From positions 620,001-684,000 of the forward strand of contig SDOX01000006.1 in the NCBI GenBank assembly GCA_004565275.1: a stretch of DNA of 64,000 nt. The letters are read 5' to 3'. The DNA comes from Nannochloropsis salina CCMP1776. Taxonomy: Eukaryota > Sar > Eustigmatophyceae > Eustigmatales > Monodopsidaceae. Shown piece by piece: positions 8,893-20,880 of the stretch (the stretch's first letter is position 1; every line of letters starts with the position of its first letter). The notes beneath the pieces were generated by a model that had not been told where the DNA came from, did not search any database, and was given only the letters and a program-made list of their open reading frames with translations. The position numbers and the translations under genes are program-made.

Positions 8893-10965
8893 TCACTGTA
8901 ACCGCAGACGATGCTCCGCCACTTTTTTCGCACTTTGATGTTGACTTTTCAATTCCCATTGTTTGTAGTTATATGTGTCTACAATGCTGCGCATCTTTGC
9001 ATAAAGTTCCTTTCTGACCAGCTGCAATGACACATCCTTCGCCATATTTCGAGTTTCGCACGAGTCAAAACTACCCTTTTCGTTGCAGCGGGGATCTCGG
9101 TGATCGTATAACTCCTCTCCTCCCCACGCCTGCGCCCATTCAGGGGTGTGCGTGGACGCGTTGAAGGGAACCCACGCTGTGTACCGCCACTCATCTGTGC
9201 GTATCGAGTAGCCCATGTATACCCGTTCGTTCAAGTCGTTCCAATCACGATTACCTCCGGAGCACACCTCCCATGCAAACCATGGCACTTTTTTTAATGG
9301 TCTATTTCCACATCCTTGACTGCAGCATCGCGGAATCTGTGTCAATGCGAAGTCCTTCACGTGTCCGTTCGCAGGATCGCGCAGCACGGGAACCAAGCTC
9401 TTGCCCTCCAGCGGAGGAAACAAGCGACCAGCGGGGTCCGGTAAGCCAGCCATCTCAATCATGGTAGGGAAAATGTCCACATTCTCCACCAAGGCGGACG
9501 CGTTCATCCCAAAACTTTCGGGAATATCTGGGTCCCGAATGATCAGGGGTACCCTTGCGTTGGTTTCAAACAGAGTCCGCTTGTCCCACATACCATGGTC
9601 GCCAATGTTCATACCGTGGTCTGCACAGAAGACAATTATCGTGTCCTCCACCAGGTCCAGCCTCTCCAGTTCGTCCAAGAGCCGTTGAATTTGATGGTCA
9701 AGAAAAGAAATCGAAGCATGGTAACCCCGTACATTTTCGCGGATAGCATCAGACGGCACGCGGCCTGTGGGGTCCGCAACATAGGTCTTTTCCGAATCAG
9801 GGAGCATTCCAATTTCAACGGGATTTATGTCTCCCGTCGCCACTCCGGGCGCATCTATCGGCCATGTCGTGTGCGGCGTGACTGGCACATACCTGTCTTC
9901 GTAAAGGTCCCAGTACTTCTGAGGCATGTGCCAAGGTCGGTGAGGCTGATGAAAACCTACGCCCAGAAAAAAAGGGTTGCCATCCTTTGTATTTACCGCC
10001 TCTCTCATGAGCGATATACCCTCTGAAGCAATTCGGTAGTCCCAGAAGCGTTCCTCGGGCCAATTATTGTCGGGTTGCACTGATGCATTCATCATCTGGT
10101 AATTTTCATCCGTTCCATCGTTCCAGGCACTTGTCGACTTTGGAAAGTACTTGTTATCGAATTCCTCGATAAAGCTACTTGTCCAGTGCCAGAGCTTTCC
10201 CGTGCCTAACATCTTGTATCCGCCCTCCTCTTTGAAATATCTAAAGATATTGCCGTAATCACTGGCGACTGTGTCCTCGAACAACCACACCTTCGTCGTA
10301 TCCGGCCTGCGACCTGACAACAACGAGTTTCGCGATGGGTTACATATTGGATCTTGGTTGTAGTTCCGTTCAAAAACAACTCCGCCCTTGGCTAGACGTT
10401 CGAAGCCAGGCGTTATCACCGGCTTGTCGTAGATGCTCAGTGATGGTCGCAGGTCATCTGTCATGATGAAGAGGACGTTCTTCCGTTTAGCATGATCCCT
10501 AGTTTTATGAGAAGAGAAAGGATTTCCACGCCCAGCGTACGGATATGCCAGAGAAGGTGTATCCTCCTTGACGATTGGATCATCCACAAGCTGCGGACGT
10601 GATCGTGGATGTCTGGCCGATAGCTTGTGTTCGTTCGCCTCCGAGAAGCCGTCGTTGACCGATGAATCAGTGGTAAATATTCCCCGACGGGAATGTGTGG
10701 GGCCAAGATACAGGTAGACGTTGGACAGACCCATAATGACTAATATAACGAACACTACGGTATTTCTGCCTGAAGGATTGAAATTCCTTGTGTGTTCTTG
10801 GCCAATAGGCCGGCCAGTAGGCCGGCCACTGCGCGGAAACATTCTAATCAAAAAGTTGCCAGGAAAGGGAAGGGGATGAGCTGTCACGCATTTTGGAAAC
10901 TTCGTATGGTACGTTAGGTTCTCATGTTGGCCCTGGTGCATGCTTTGACTCGCAAACATGTTCAT
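8893..10965 (-). CDS. Type II membrane sulfatase, iduronate-2-sulfatase-like
   Basis: An uninterrupted 690-residue protein starting at ATG 10965. A single hydrophobic segment at about residues 70-95 (NTVVFVILVIMGLSNVYLYLG) follows a basic cytosolic tail, so it is predicted to be a type II membrane or secreted protein. The sulfatase domain runs from KNVLFIMTDDLRPS (Asp pair for Ca2+ binding, about residue 165) to about 670. The CNPSR core near residue 208 is the C-x-P-S-R site whose cysteine is converted to formylglycine. FFLGVGFHQPHRPW and the metal/active-site segment DHGMNIGDHGMWDK are as in iduronate-2-sulfatase (choline-sulfatase group). It hydrolyses sulfate esters, possibly of cell-wall or extracellular polysaccharide; the substrate is unknown. 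It diverges from the four-helix gene to its right. Confidence 0.92.
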   Translation of the reverse strand: MNMFASQSMHQGQHENLTYHTKFPKCVTAHPLPFPGNFLIRMFPRSGRPTGRPIGQEHTRNFNPSGRNTVVFVILVIMGLSNVYLYLGPTHSRRGIFTTDSSVNDGFSEANEHKLSARHPRSRPQLVDDPIVKEDTPSLAYPYAGRGNPFSSHKTRDHAKRKNVLFIMTDDLRPSLSIYDKPVITPGFERLAKGGVVFERNYNQDPICNPSRNSLLSGRRPDTTKVWLFEDTVASDYGNIFRYFKEEGGYKMLGTGKLWHWTSSFIEEFDNKYFPKSTSAWNDGTDENYQMMNASVQPDNNWPEERFWDYRIASEGISLMREAVNTKDGNPFFLGVGFHQPHRPWHMPQKYWDLYEDRYVPVTPHTTWPIDAPGVATGDINPVEIGMLPDSEKTYVADPTGRVPSDAIRENVRGYHASISFLDHQIQRLLDELERLDLVEDTIIVFCADHGMNIGDHGMWDKRTLFETNARVPLIIRDPDIPESFGMNASALVENVDIFPTMIEMAGLPDPAGRLFPPLEGKSLVPVLRDPANGHVKDFALTQIPRCCSQGCGNRPLKKVPWFAWEVCSGGNRDWNDLNERVYMGYSIRTDEWRYTAWVPFNASTHTPEWAQAWGGEELYDHRDPRCNEKGSFDSCETRNMAKDVSLQLVRKELYAKMRSIVDTYNYKQWELKSQHQSAKKVAEHRLRLQ

Positions 10966-11538
10966 GACAATCTCCTGTCAAACGTCTTGATTGTTGTCCA
11001 GCATGGACTGACGGAAAGTGACCAAAATGGTACCGTAGACAAACCTCCATTCATCTGTCAGGCATCAGAATCGGGTTGAACTCGCGGACATGTAGATTAA
11101 TTTGGCCTTCAAGTGCCGGTGCAATGATAGCCAGGGGCGTGGTCTGGCGTGGCGTGCAGTGTGTGGCGTGGGAGTGAAATCGATAGGCAAGGAATCTGCG
11201 TATGGGCTTGTCGTCCTCGGCGTTTCGGAACTTCGCCGACATGCCTTTGCCGTTCCCACACCCCTGGCTAGGCGGAGGACGATCTATGGAGTAAAACTTT
11301 CTACTTCCTGACCTTGTCGACGTCGTTGTCAGAGTAAATGTGGTGGATTCGCCCTATGTAGAATCCCGGCGAAAACCTCCGTTGACAGATCCCGGCGAAC
11401 GCCTCCGTTGACCACCGTGTGGCACCTAATGTATTTGTTCCAACTCAACAGAATGATTCGCAGGGGAGTGACATCTTGAGTGCGCGCCGGATTCAACCTC
11501 ATAACTGCATCTTACAGAATCAAGACAAAAAAAAGTCA
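10966..11538. other. Divergent intergenic region with a tandem repeat
   Basis: This is the shared upstream region of the sulfatase and the four-helix membrane protein gene. It contains a two-copy 26-base direct repeat at 11363-11414. The frame of the downstream gene is open from a GTG at 11419, but the first ATG is at 11539. No other feature was recognised. Confidence 0.45.
11363..11414. repeat. Two-copy 26-base tandem repeat
   Basis: Copy 1 is 11363-11388 and copy 2 is 11389-11414. Both share an ATCCCGGCGAA start and a CCTCCGTTGAC block and differ at only a few positions. It sits just upstream of the four-helix protein gene, in its promoter or 5' UTR. Confidence 0.7.
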
Positions 11539-12733
11539 ATGGGCAGCAGGAGGCGACACCCAGCACAGCAAGGTAGCTGTGCGGCGGACGAAGATGAGGA
11601 AGTGAACCATGAAATTTTAGACGAAGAGGAGCAGGCGGCCGTTATTCAAGACCTTCGACGAAAGAATGAGGATCAAAACCGTCTCACACGGGTAAATTAC
11701 TAAAGGAAATGAGGGGAACAGGTGTATTGGTCGTTTGCTTCTTTATATTTGTTGGACATCGATCGGCTGACCCCATGTACAAGCCCTTACAAAGAGCACA
11801 CGCAATTTCTTCTTTGGTGCCGTTCCGCACAAGGCTTGCTCGCGCCACGTAGCTAATCCCTTGTCTATTATTCCATCGCACACTGGCGCTCATTTAGCGA
11901 GTTTTCCTGGGGCTCTTTTTTTTCCTGTTCTTGATCTTCGCGCACTGCGCGGCTGTAACTTTCAAGGCGCCCTTTAAATTGGAGCACCAACTGCATCTCC
12001 AGTCGGCCACTACATCAACAGGCTTTCTAGCCACGTACTTTATAGATGCTTTTGCTATCGTGATTGCGAGTTTTGTGCTTGCGGTACGTGAATGCAAGCT
12101 CTAGCGGTATTGTAAACCATACTTTTGCATATTCGAGGTGTTAATTAGCAACCTGAAATCCTACTAAATATTAACGTTTACTTTTTTTCTTGGAATTATT
12201 TTTGGCCGAGCAACAATTTTGGCATGGGATAATGAATGGAATGCACTCTGTAGGCTGAATCCACATGACTGTTATCTAGGTTTCGATATTCTTGCTACCT
12301 TCAGTCTGACTCATCATTGTCTTCCAGGGTCGTGGCAACGCGCAACTACTAGCCATTACAATGTGTGCCAGTGTCATCAACCTCGTGGCGTGGTCATGGT
12401 AAGCCCCTCCGGCCGATCGGACACACGGCTGACAGACCGGACTTTCGTAGGGGTGACGCACGTTTCCTGATGGGCGGGAGTGCTGTTGTTCCTAGGTGTC
12501 AGAAGAAAACACGCATATCGACGTGCAAACTAATTCGCCCTCTGTTCTCCTCACGGCGTTATCACAGCATTTTCTGGCACTTCACACCTCCTCCACCCCT
12601 GGGCCTTTGGTGGCTGCCAACGACCCCCCTCTTCGTGGTGACGGTCTCGCTGTACATCGATTGGGACCTGAAGAGATTGAATCGGGAAATTGATGCCTTG
12701 GATCGGATGCAATATCGATTTAAGAATGTGTAG
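11539..12733 (+). CDS. Uncharacterised four-helix membrane protein, four exons
   Basis: Not recognised. The coding sequence is assembled by hand from exons 11539-11691, 11898-12083, 12328-12398 and 12568-12733, giving 191 residues. Boundaries are CGG|gtaaat, tttag|CGA, GCG|gtacgt, tccag|GGT, ATG|gtaagc and acag|CAT, and the phases (0, 0, 2) agree throughout. The N-terminal 50 residues are acidic and charged (DEDEEVNHEILDEEEQAAV). Four hydrophobic segments follow at about 53-73 (VFLGLFFFLFLIFAHCAAVTF in part), 93-112 (FLATYFIDAFAIVIASFVLA), 117-138 (QLLAITMCASVINLVAWS) and 145-165 (GLWWLPTTPLFVVTVSLYID). The tail is a charged helix ending RMQYRFKNV. The hydrophobic segments appear only in the spliced frame, which supports the model. 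It may be an ER or organelle membrane protein; no function is claimed. It converges on SmF. Confidence 0.66.
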
Positions 12734-12973
12734 ACTTCGTGAATGGGTGGTAGCGGGCTGCAGGTTCCTTGGGCTAGGAGTCACCAGCACTCGTGTAAAG
12801 AAAGTGATTAAAAGCTCTTGCAAAGATGAAGAAACTCAACCGCAACAAGTCACTGTGGCAGTGAGAACCATTATGTCAAAGTTGAGTGCTTTTTTGAATT
12901 ATTTCTTTGTGAAACGCCGTCGGATATCTCCCGTCATCGCTCTCTTCCCCTTCATCACCGTCACCGCCAATCA

Positions 12974-13556
12974 CTATGCCTCCATGTCCTCTTCCGGCGC
13001 TCCTCTGACGTACAACACGTTGTTGCACCTAATGTGAGAAAATGACAAAGGGGGAAGGAACATGTGAGGCTCGCATTGCCTGCCTTGAGTCGCTCTCACA
13101 TCGTTGATCTGCACCCACCTGATCAGCACCTCTCCCAGGTTTCCTGCCATGGCCCCGTCGATCCATTCCTCAGTGTCCGCCAGTTGCAGGTTGTAGTAGT
13201 TATCGACGGAGAGGAGTATGCCTGCATGGGCCGCGGATGGCGTCAGTGTACGCTTCGTGCACACGACAAGCCTGATGCTTGCAGGAAAGTGAAGCAAGAG
13301 AAGTATGCGAGCAAGACAAAGAAAACACAGATATCTGCTGCCACTTTCCACACCCACACACCTTTGTACTCCATGCCCCACTTGAGTTTAATGAAGACAG
13401 GTTTGCCGGTTAGCCCTTGCAAGAAGGGCTTGGGGTTTACGAGTACCTGCACGTCGGTTGGAGGAGGAATTAGAGAAGCGAACAGCAGGGCCGTCGGTCG
13501 AATAGGGGGCCGACCATGTATCCCCCGCTTTCATGCGAAATACTTACAGCAGACAT
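12974..13556 (-). CDS. SNRPF: Small nuclear ribonucleoprotein SmF
   Basis: A core Sm-ring protein of the U1, U2, U4 and U5 snRNPs. The 83-residue protein is built from four exons: 13548-13556 (MSA only), 13362-13446, 13119-13221 and 12974-13028. Boundaries are GCT|gtaagt, gcag|GTA, AAAG|gtgtgt, gcag|GCA, ATCAG|gtgggt and ttag|GTG, in consistent phase. The product closely follows human Sm[61 protein letters not shown] and [14 protein letters not shown]. Sm1 ([10 protein letters not shown] to NLQLA) and Sm2 ([11 protein letters not shown]) motifs are complete. The 9-base coding first exon and three introns in so small a gene are notable. It is head to head with POLQ. Confidence 0.95.
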
Positions 13557-14055
13557 GTCGAATTGATGCTCGACGTCAATACGTCTCGAAAGCGACCTGT
13601 GCCCCTGTGCTTGGTAAGTGTTTTAGGACCTGCAAAGTGTTAGCTCCATGATGCATAATGCCGTCATCCTCAAGCCTAAACTTCCTGAGGGCAAGTATCC
13701 TCACGGTGGGGAGGAATTGTCGCTCCAAAACCAGCAACCCTTCTCCTGCTAAAGGCACCACTTCCGTACAATCATAGTTCTAGACGGTTCGTACCATATG
13801 CAAACCCGTGTTTGCGCTGACAGGCTCTCCCCGGTATCACACACCATGTGAGGCAGCGACCCATCCTCCCTCCCCCCTCGCTCCCTCCTCGCCAAAACCC
13901 TCGAACTCACTGGGAAGTTTACCGTCCCGACTTACCACCCACACTCACCGCACAATCATCACCTCGTCCAACGAAGACAGGCAGGAAGATACATCTGCCC
14001 ACATCATGGCAGTGTAATCCTTTTCAAGCGCGGCGGGATTCGTCGCACCCCTGGC
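13557..14055. other. Bidirectional upstream region of SmF and POLQ
   Basis: Roughly 500 bases between two divergent start codons. It must contain both promoters. No TATA-like or other defined element could be assigned with confidence, and short open frames here look like shadows. Confidence 0.45.
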
Positions 14056-17000
14056 ATGGCCGCTCTTCCTCCATCGTCTTCTACCCCCCGAGCGTCTCAT
14101 GCCACTCCACTTTTTCCGCTTGACGAGGACCTACCTGTAGACGAAATGATAGCTATGTGCGAGCTGGCAGAGGCTGCTGCTGCTGCCGCCACTGGCGGCG
14201 CTGCATCCCTGAGACATTCTCGCCGTGTTTCTGAGGCAGCTCGAGACATGGCCGGAGGAGATCCGGGTACGGCTGCTTCTCCTCCCACCTCTACATCTGC
14301 TCTCGACAACTCCCTCCCTGCTCAAAAGGTGCTTGCAGAAATGAATGCACACGCACGTATCTCTATCGAGGCACTCTTTGAAAATGTGCTCGAGTTGCCA
14401 GTGGAAATGGCCCTCGCCTACAGGCGGCGCGGCATCGTCCGGCCATATGACTGGCAATGTCAGTGCCTACAGACACCTGGGGTTGTGACTGGAGGAAGAA
14501 ATCTATTGTACAGCGCCCCCACGTCCGGCGGTAAATCGTTCGTTGCCGATGTCTTACTTCTTCGACGCGCCATCCATACAAGGAAAAAAGTGTTGTTAGT
14601 GCTTCCTTTTGTGGCTGTCGTTCGTGAGAAAGTGGCTCACTTCAAAAGTTTGGTGAGTGTGTATAATGCGCGAAAAAGCAGGCGCGAGGCATTGCGCATT
14701 CGAGCATTCCACGGCAACAAGGGTGGGCGAGGTTTCGGCCGCTGTCAGATCGGGATTTGCACGATCGAGAAGGCAAATGCACTGGTGAACAAAATGATTC
14801 AGGATGGATCAATCAATCATCTGTCCTGCCTCGTCGTGGACGAACTGCATATGATGGCCGATCAGCAGCGCGGGTATCTTTTAGAACTTCTTTTAAGGTG
14901 AGTCAGTCTCTTAAATTCATCCGAGGAGCCGTAATTGTTGAGAGTATGAGTTGGGGGGTCCGCAAGACCGCGATGAGAGCTTGGTAATCAAACGACTTCT
15001 TACAATACGCCTCGATCTGTGGGATCTCGTCGATCAATGCCGTCACACTTGCCACACAGCAAGCTGAAATTCATTAAGGCGCTCCAGCACTGCCGACGAG
15101 GCCAATCCGACTTGACCACCGACGCCGCAATCGACAACCAAGGTCCCCCGCTGGACGTGCAAATCATTGGCCTCAGCGCCACCCTACCGAATCTGGAAGA
15201 AGTCGCGGACTGGATGGATGCGGCACTGTTCCATACCTCTTTCCGCCCGGTCGAGCTTCAGGAGATGTACAAGTGGGGAGATGCTCTCTTTGCCGCGGAC
15301 GGGGTCTGTCTGCGTCGCCTGCAGTCTCGGCGTCCTCCAGCGGAAGATCCGGACCATATCACGACCTTGGTGGAGGAGACTACGAGGAAGGGACATCAGG
15401 TCTTGGTGTTCTGTCACTACCGTAAACACTGTGAAAACTGTGCGACTCTTCTGGCGGAGCAACTTGGTGTTTTGCCCGGTGCTATCATGGCAAATGCGAT
15501 GACGAGGCAAAAGAAAGAGGACAAAGAAAGTGACGGTACTGTCAAGATGCGGAAAGCTCTTTTAGATGACCTTCGCGAACACTCCATGAGTGTTCATCCC
15601 TGCTTATTGCTCGCTATACCGAAAGGCATCGCTTTTCATCACGCGGGCTTGACCGATCACGAAAAGAATGCCCTGGAGGAGGCCTTCCGTCGAGGAGTGC
15701 TTTCTGTTATTGTCGCAACCTCTACACTCGGGACAGGTATCAATCTGCCTGCAGCCAGGGTAATCTTTAGGACCCTCCGTCCAGGGGGGAATCGAGCTTT
15801 TGATATCTCATCATACCGGCAAATGGCTGGGCGAGCGGGCCGCGCGGGACAGCAAAAATACGGGGAGTCCATTTTACTGGCAAGGTCTCCCCAAGATGTC
15901 AAAGAGGCAACACGTCTGATGACTGAGCCCTTGCACGACCTACATAGTTGTCTCGACCCGGAACAAGATGGAGGACGGGCTCTGGTCAGGGCGATATTAG
16001 AAGCGATTGCCTCCGGCTCATTGCAAAAAAATGACGATCTAGACATTTTCTTGCATTGTACGTTGGCAGTGCGACAGCGCATCCGGCATTCTCCGCGATT
16101 GAATACATTTCTCTATTATGCTCGTGATGCTTTGCGGTATTTGGTCGAGCACCGCATCGTGAAGCAGCTCCCTGGGTCATCCGTAAACGCCGTAGTCTCG
16201 ACCAGCCTGCGAGCGGAGCACACGCCTGAGCAGATACAGCAAACAACTGCAGCAATACCTGTTCCTGATATTGGCTCCACTGTGTCAACGCTTTTGTCCC
16301 CGAGCAAGCTTGGTCATGCGCTTTTCCAGAGTTCGTTTGCTCCAGATGAGGGATTGATCGTGTTTCAAGACCTCAAGCATGCCCAACAGCGTCTGGTCCT
16401 CGACGGTAACCTCCATCTGATTTACCTTGTCACGCCCGTCTTTCATCCCTTGCAACCTGACTACAATCAACTTTGGAAAATTTACGACCGGGCACGACGG
16501 ACTGATCCCGTCAAGGCTTTGATATTCGAGTTAATTGGCTTCTCTGAAGCGCTTTTGGATCGTTGGAGCCACCAGCAACCAGCTTCAGGCGTGTTAATAG
16601 GGCCCCTGCTGCATCTTGGGTCCTCTGAGGCTGCCGGGAACCATACTGCGCGCGGGTCGGCTCAACCTATTAGTCGTAGCATTCACATGGCCACTGGTGT
16701 CGTGGAAGGAGAGCAGCTGATGATTATGCGGGCTCGGCGACTATGGGGGGCGCTAGCGCTCCATGATCTGGCTGTGGCAGAGCGACCTTTGGACGCCACG
16801 GCGGCCACGTACGGGGTCGATCGAGGCAGCCTGCAAGCGTTGCAGCAATCTGCGGCGAGCTACGTGGGAATGATCCAGTCGTTTTTGACCCAGTTGGGAT
16901 GGACTTTGCTGTCGCGAGCTTTGGAAGAGGCAGGGACGGCCGTCGGCGGCGAACAAGTCAAGGAGCTTATGCCACTCATGCAGATCCCACGGTTGGAACT

Positions 17001-20000
17001 GTCGTTGGCACGCGCACTCTATGACACTGATGTGCGAACAGTCGCAGCCGTGTGTTCAGAGCCGGTCGAGCACCTCGCAGACATCATCCGCAAGATTCGT
17101 CCTTTTTCAGCTGAGAAAAGAGGCGACGGTGTTGCGGTTCCCGGTTTGGAATCCGACGAGATGGCGTGTTACGATGAGGCTGCTCGTCGACTGCGAGAGG
17201 CTGCACGTTTTGTGCTCAAGAAAGGAAATAAGCTCTGGAGATCAAAGATGGAGGAGTCAATTTGTCAAGGGGCGGATCCTGGATCGATGTCTTGCTTGCA
17301 TAGTATTCACGGTGACTCGACCTCTTCGTCAGACTCTGATGTCAACGAAAACGATGGCGCAGATGGCGTTAGCGCAGCCTTCGCCTCTTGTCTCGGGGCA
17401 AATGAACCTATACCGTCGGCATCAACATACTCCCAAAGTGGTCGAATTCAACCTGATAGCTGCCCGGGCCACACTGAGATTGCTACGCTGACACGACCTC
17501 TACGCTGCCTGGCTGATGTGCCATCGAGTTTTTTTTTCGAAACGCCCGTAGCCATGAGGCATCCAAAACTACGTCCGGAGGACTATCCCATGACACAGTG
17601 TGTGTCGACTCCGACGCGCTCGCCGACTTCCTCTCACCACTACCTTTATATCCCTGACATCCCATCGGTCCCTCTGCAGTATTCTCCAGGAAGTCCAAAT
17701 ACAAAGAAATTTGAATCAAGCATGACATTGGGTGGTTGGCGTAGTAAACAATTACATGATACACACAGGACGGACTTTATCCCTGAAAATTTGGCATTTC
17801 CCTGCACATTTGTTTCGGCAGCAACAGTAAACAATTTCTCGAATTTTGTGAATAGATGGAATGAATCGTTGTGCTACAGCGTAGTCCTCCACTATCGCCC
17901 GGTACCTGTAGTAAGCGATTGGCGCGGAGACGTGCATGCGCCGTCCTCCTCATTTTCTGAATCCCATGCTTACCAAAGGTATGCAACCAGGTTAACGCCA
18001 TGTCCTCTGGTGAGCGGCAAACTCCGACATGCCTTCTATACTCCCCGCATGGAAAACTTCATCATCTGCGGCTTGGCAGTGTCTTTTGATGGTCAGCATT
18101 CAAATTATTGTTGGCTTCCGCCTCCTTTTTCACGCCGCCCCTTTGAAGGCTTGCCTTGTTTAGGCGACGACATGGCATGCGCGACCAGCCTGAGCGCTGG
18201 TAAGATGCGAAAAATTGGGGTCGTTGCTGTCTCGGACCGCTCTGTTTGCATGGTGAAGAGCGAGGACAAATCGTCAAAAGGCTGTAGTGATGAGACGCGC
18301 ACACAATCTGGTCTTCAGGATTTCTCTGAATCTTGCACGAGCATCATGCAAGGGCTCCCTGAAAGACCTACGATGGTCATTTTTGCGCTCATGGGGTATC
18401 AGCCTCGTCACCTAACCACCGTCCCAAAAGCTACGTCCTCAGTGAATGAGCCTGCCGGTGGTGATGGTCCTAATTTGCATCACGTCTACCAGGAACCTAT
18501 TGAGCGTCAGAATATCGCTTCGTATCAATATAGCAACCCCGCTATGCTTCTTTGCCGGCGTTGGAATCGCTTGGGTTGTGCATGGTTCAATGAATACGCA
18601 AGTCTCCAAGGCTGGCAGGCCATCAAATCTCTGCTGGCCAAAAAGGGTACCCTCAAGGTAGTCTGGGACGCGGTAACGGTCATAGCGACTCTTCGGGAGC
18701 GCAATGTTTCAATGGCGGGACCTTTCGAGGATCCGAAGGTCGGACTTGCGCTACTTGGACGGGATGGCCCCCGACGTGGAGCGAGTGGTAACTCGAACAA
18801 CGGGCCGTTACACTTTGAGAAGCTGGACCAAGCATGTGATACAGGGCGCGTTGACTTGCTTGGAGCGCAAGCCGCGGGGCTCTTGCAGTTGCGCGGAGCT
18901 GTCGAAAAAATGTTGGCTAATCACCAGCTTTTGGACCCCTTTCGCTTGGTTGAAATGCCTTTATTGCCTGTTCTGGCTGACATGCAATTTTACGGCATGC
19001 GTGTGGACCGATCATGGTTCCCTGGGTCCGTGCTAGCCATCCAAACACGACTTCTGCTCCTGCAGGATCTTGCTGACGCCATGGGAGGCTGTCACTTGAA
19101 TCTCAATTGCCAAGATGCGGTTCACCACTTACTTTATGTAGTCTTGCGCTTACCCGTGCCACCGAAGTGGAGCAGAAAGACAAAAGTGTGGGGCGAAAAG
19201 TGCCACTCTGAGAAAACGGTGCTTGGTCCTGTGGAAACGGAGTGGCTCGAGGGACTGGTTGAGCTCTCACCAGCTGTAAAACTGGTCCTAGAATGGAGGC
19301 AATTGTCTGCAGCCCTTCGAAATTTGCAGAGCATACGTAACTGTATACGCCCTCAAGCTTTGCTCGGAAGCCACCGTGTCAGGTGCCGGGTGCATCCCTC
19401 GGGGTCTGCCACTGGCCGCATCATCTTGAGCGAACCTGCTTTGCAACAAGTGGCGCACGAGGTGTTAGTGCGAGAGACCGTCCGCGCAAGTATTCAAGAT
19501 GAGATAGAGGAACGACGACCTCTTGCACATAAGCAAGACTCCAAGAAAGACGTTTCTTCATTGCCCTCCTATCTCTTCACGGATGACATCTCAGCCTCCT
19601 TGGATCAAACTTACCCAGTCAACACATACGGGTATATCGCTTCATCGCAGGTATCATTAGAACGCCCGAAGATCGCTGTGGCAGCAGTGCGAGTCGACTC
19701 TTACCTGTGGGCGAACGTCTCGGAAAAAAGTAATTTCCAAGAAGGCTACCAGGCTATGACGTCACAGTTTGGGACATTGCGGTGCATAATGAACGCGAGA
19801 ATATCTCAGCCATTTCCCAGCCACAAGGTAAGCCACGCGTTGGCTCCAAATCAGGTGCAACAGCAGCCCAGTTTCCCTCTGAACCCCAATTCCTCAGCCG
19901 CACGCCTTGATTCATCGCTTGCCGATTACTGGAGATCCCGAGGTTTCAACTACAGTTTTGAGGATGCAATGCGCATAAGACAGTGCGTAATTGAATTCCC

Positions 20001-20880
20001 TCCAGGGGTGGTTCTCACATACCCTGCTGACAAAGTGTACCGTCGACCAGATCCTATTCACGATCCCCTAAGGGCATGCCATTCCGCCTTTGACGACATG
20101 ACCAACCCAGCTACGGTATTGAAACCTCGAATGGCATTTTTAGCTGCTCGGGGCTGCGTCCTTATATCGGCAGATTACTCTCAGATTGAATTGCGTATGC
20201 TAGCGCATTTTTCTGCAGATCCTTTGTTGTGCGATGCGCTAAAGCGAGACGAAGATGTCTTTCAAACGTTGGCGGCGACGTGGAGGCGAGTGGCAATAGA
20301 GAATGTAACGCGTGCTATGCGTGACGAAGCCAAACAGCTGGCTTATGCGGTACTGTACGGACAAAGTATTGCGGCGACTGCCCAGCAATTTGCCATCTCT
20401 ACAGCTGAGGCCGACAAACTCCAAGTGTCATTCCTCAATACTTACCCGGGTATCCGAAAATTCTTGCAGGAAAGCAAAGACTTCTGCAAGATGCACGGGT
20501 ATATTGAAACCCTACTGCGTCGTCGACGGCATTTGCCAGGCATTCACAGTCGCAATATCTATGAACGTCTGCAGGCGGAGCGGCAAAGTGTCAACTCGAT
20601 TTGCCAAGGGTCGGCCGCAGAGGTCATCAAATTGGCCATGATTAACATACACAGCAAACTAGAAGGCTTACATCGCAGAATAGAGAAAGACAGTCTCGGA
20701 GATGTTCGCGATTGTCGACTTGTGCTTCAGATTTACGACGAGTTGATCTTCGAAGTGAAGGAGCAGATGGTGACCGAGGTCGTGCAAATCATGAAGGATT
20801 GCATGGAAGGAGCACTACGATTGAATGTACCTCTGAAGGTCCACGTCAAAGTTGGAACCTCCTGGGGTGCTCTAGCATAA
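14056..20880 (+). CDS. POLQ: DNA polymerase theta (helicase-polymerase fusion)
   Basis: The central enzyme of theta-mediated (microhomology) end joining. Two exons, 14056-14897 and 15060-20880, are joined at AAG|gtgagt and cacag|CAAG in phase 2, giving 2,220 residues (human about 2,590). The superfamily 2 helicase has Walker A APTSGGKSF (about 155), DELH motif II (about 270), GLSATLPNL motif III, ATSTLGTGINLPAARV motif V, and YRQMAGRAGRAG motif VI. A helix-hairpin region follows at about 840-965, then a poorly conserved linker to about 1,570. The family A polymerase has a TGRIILSEPALQQ template-binding segment (about 1,728), motif A ADYSQIELRMLAHFS (about 1,981), motif B RDEAKQLAYAVLYGQS (about 2,033) and motif C QIYDELIFEV (about 2,173). 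Motif C reads YDE where most family A enzymes have HDE. A roughly 250-residue insertion separates the TGR segment from motif A, as insertions do in other POLQ proteins. Catalytic Asp and Glu residues are present, so it looks active. Confidence 0.96.
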
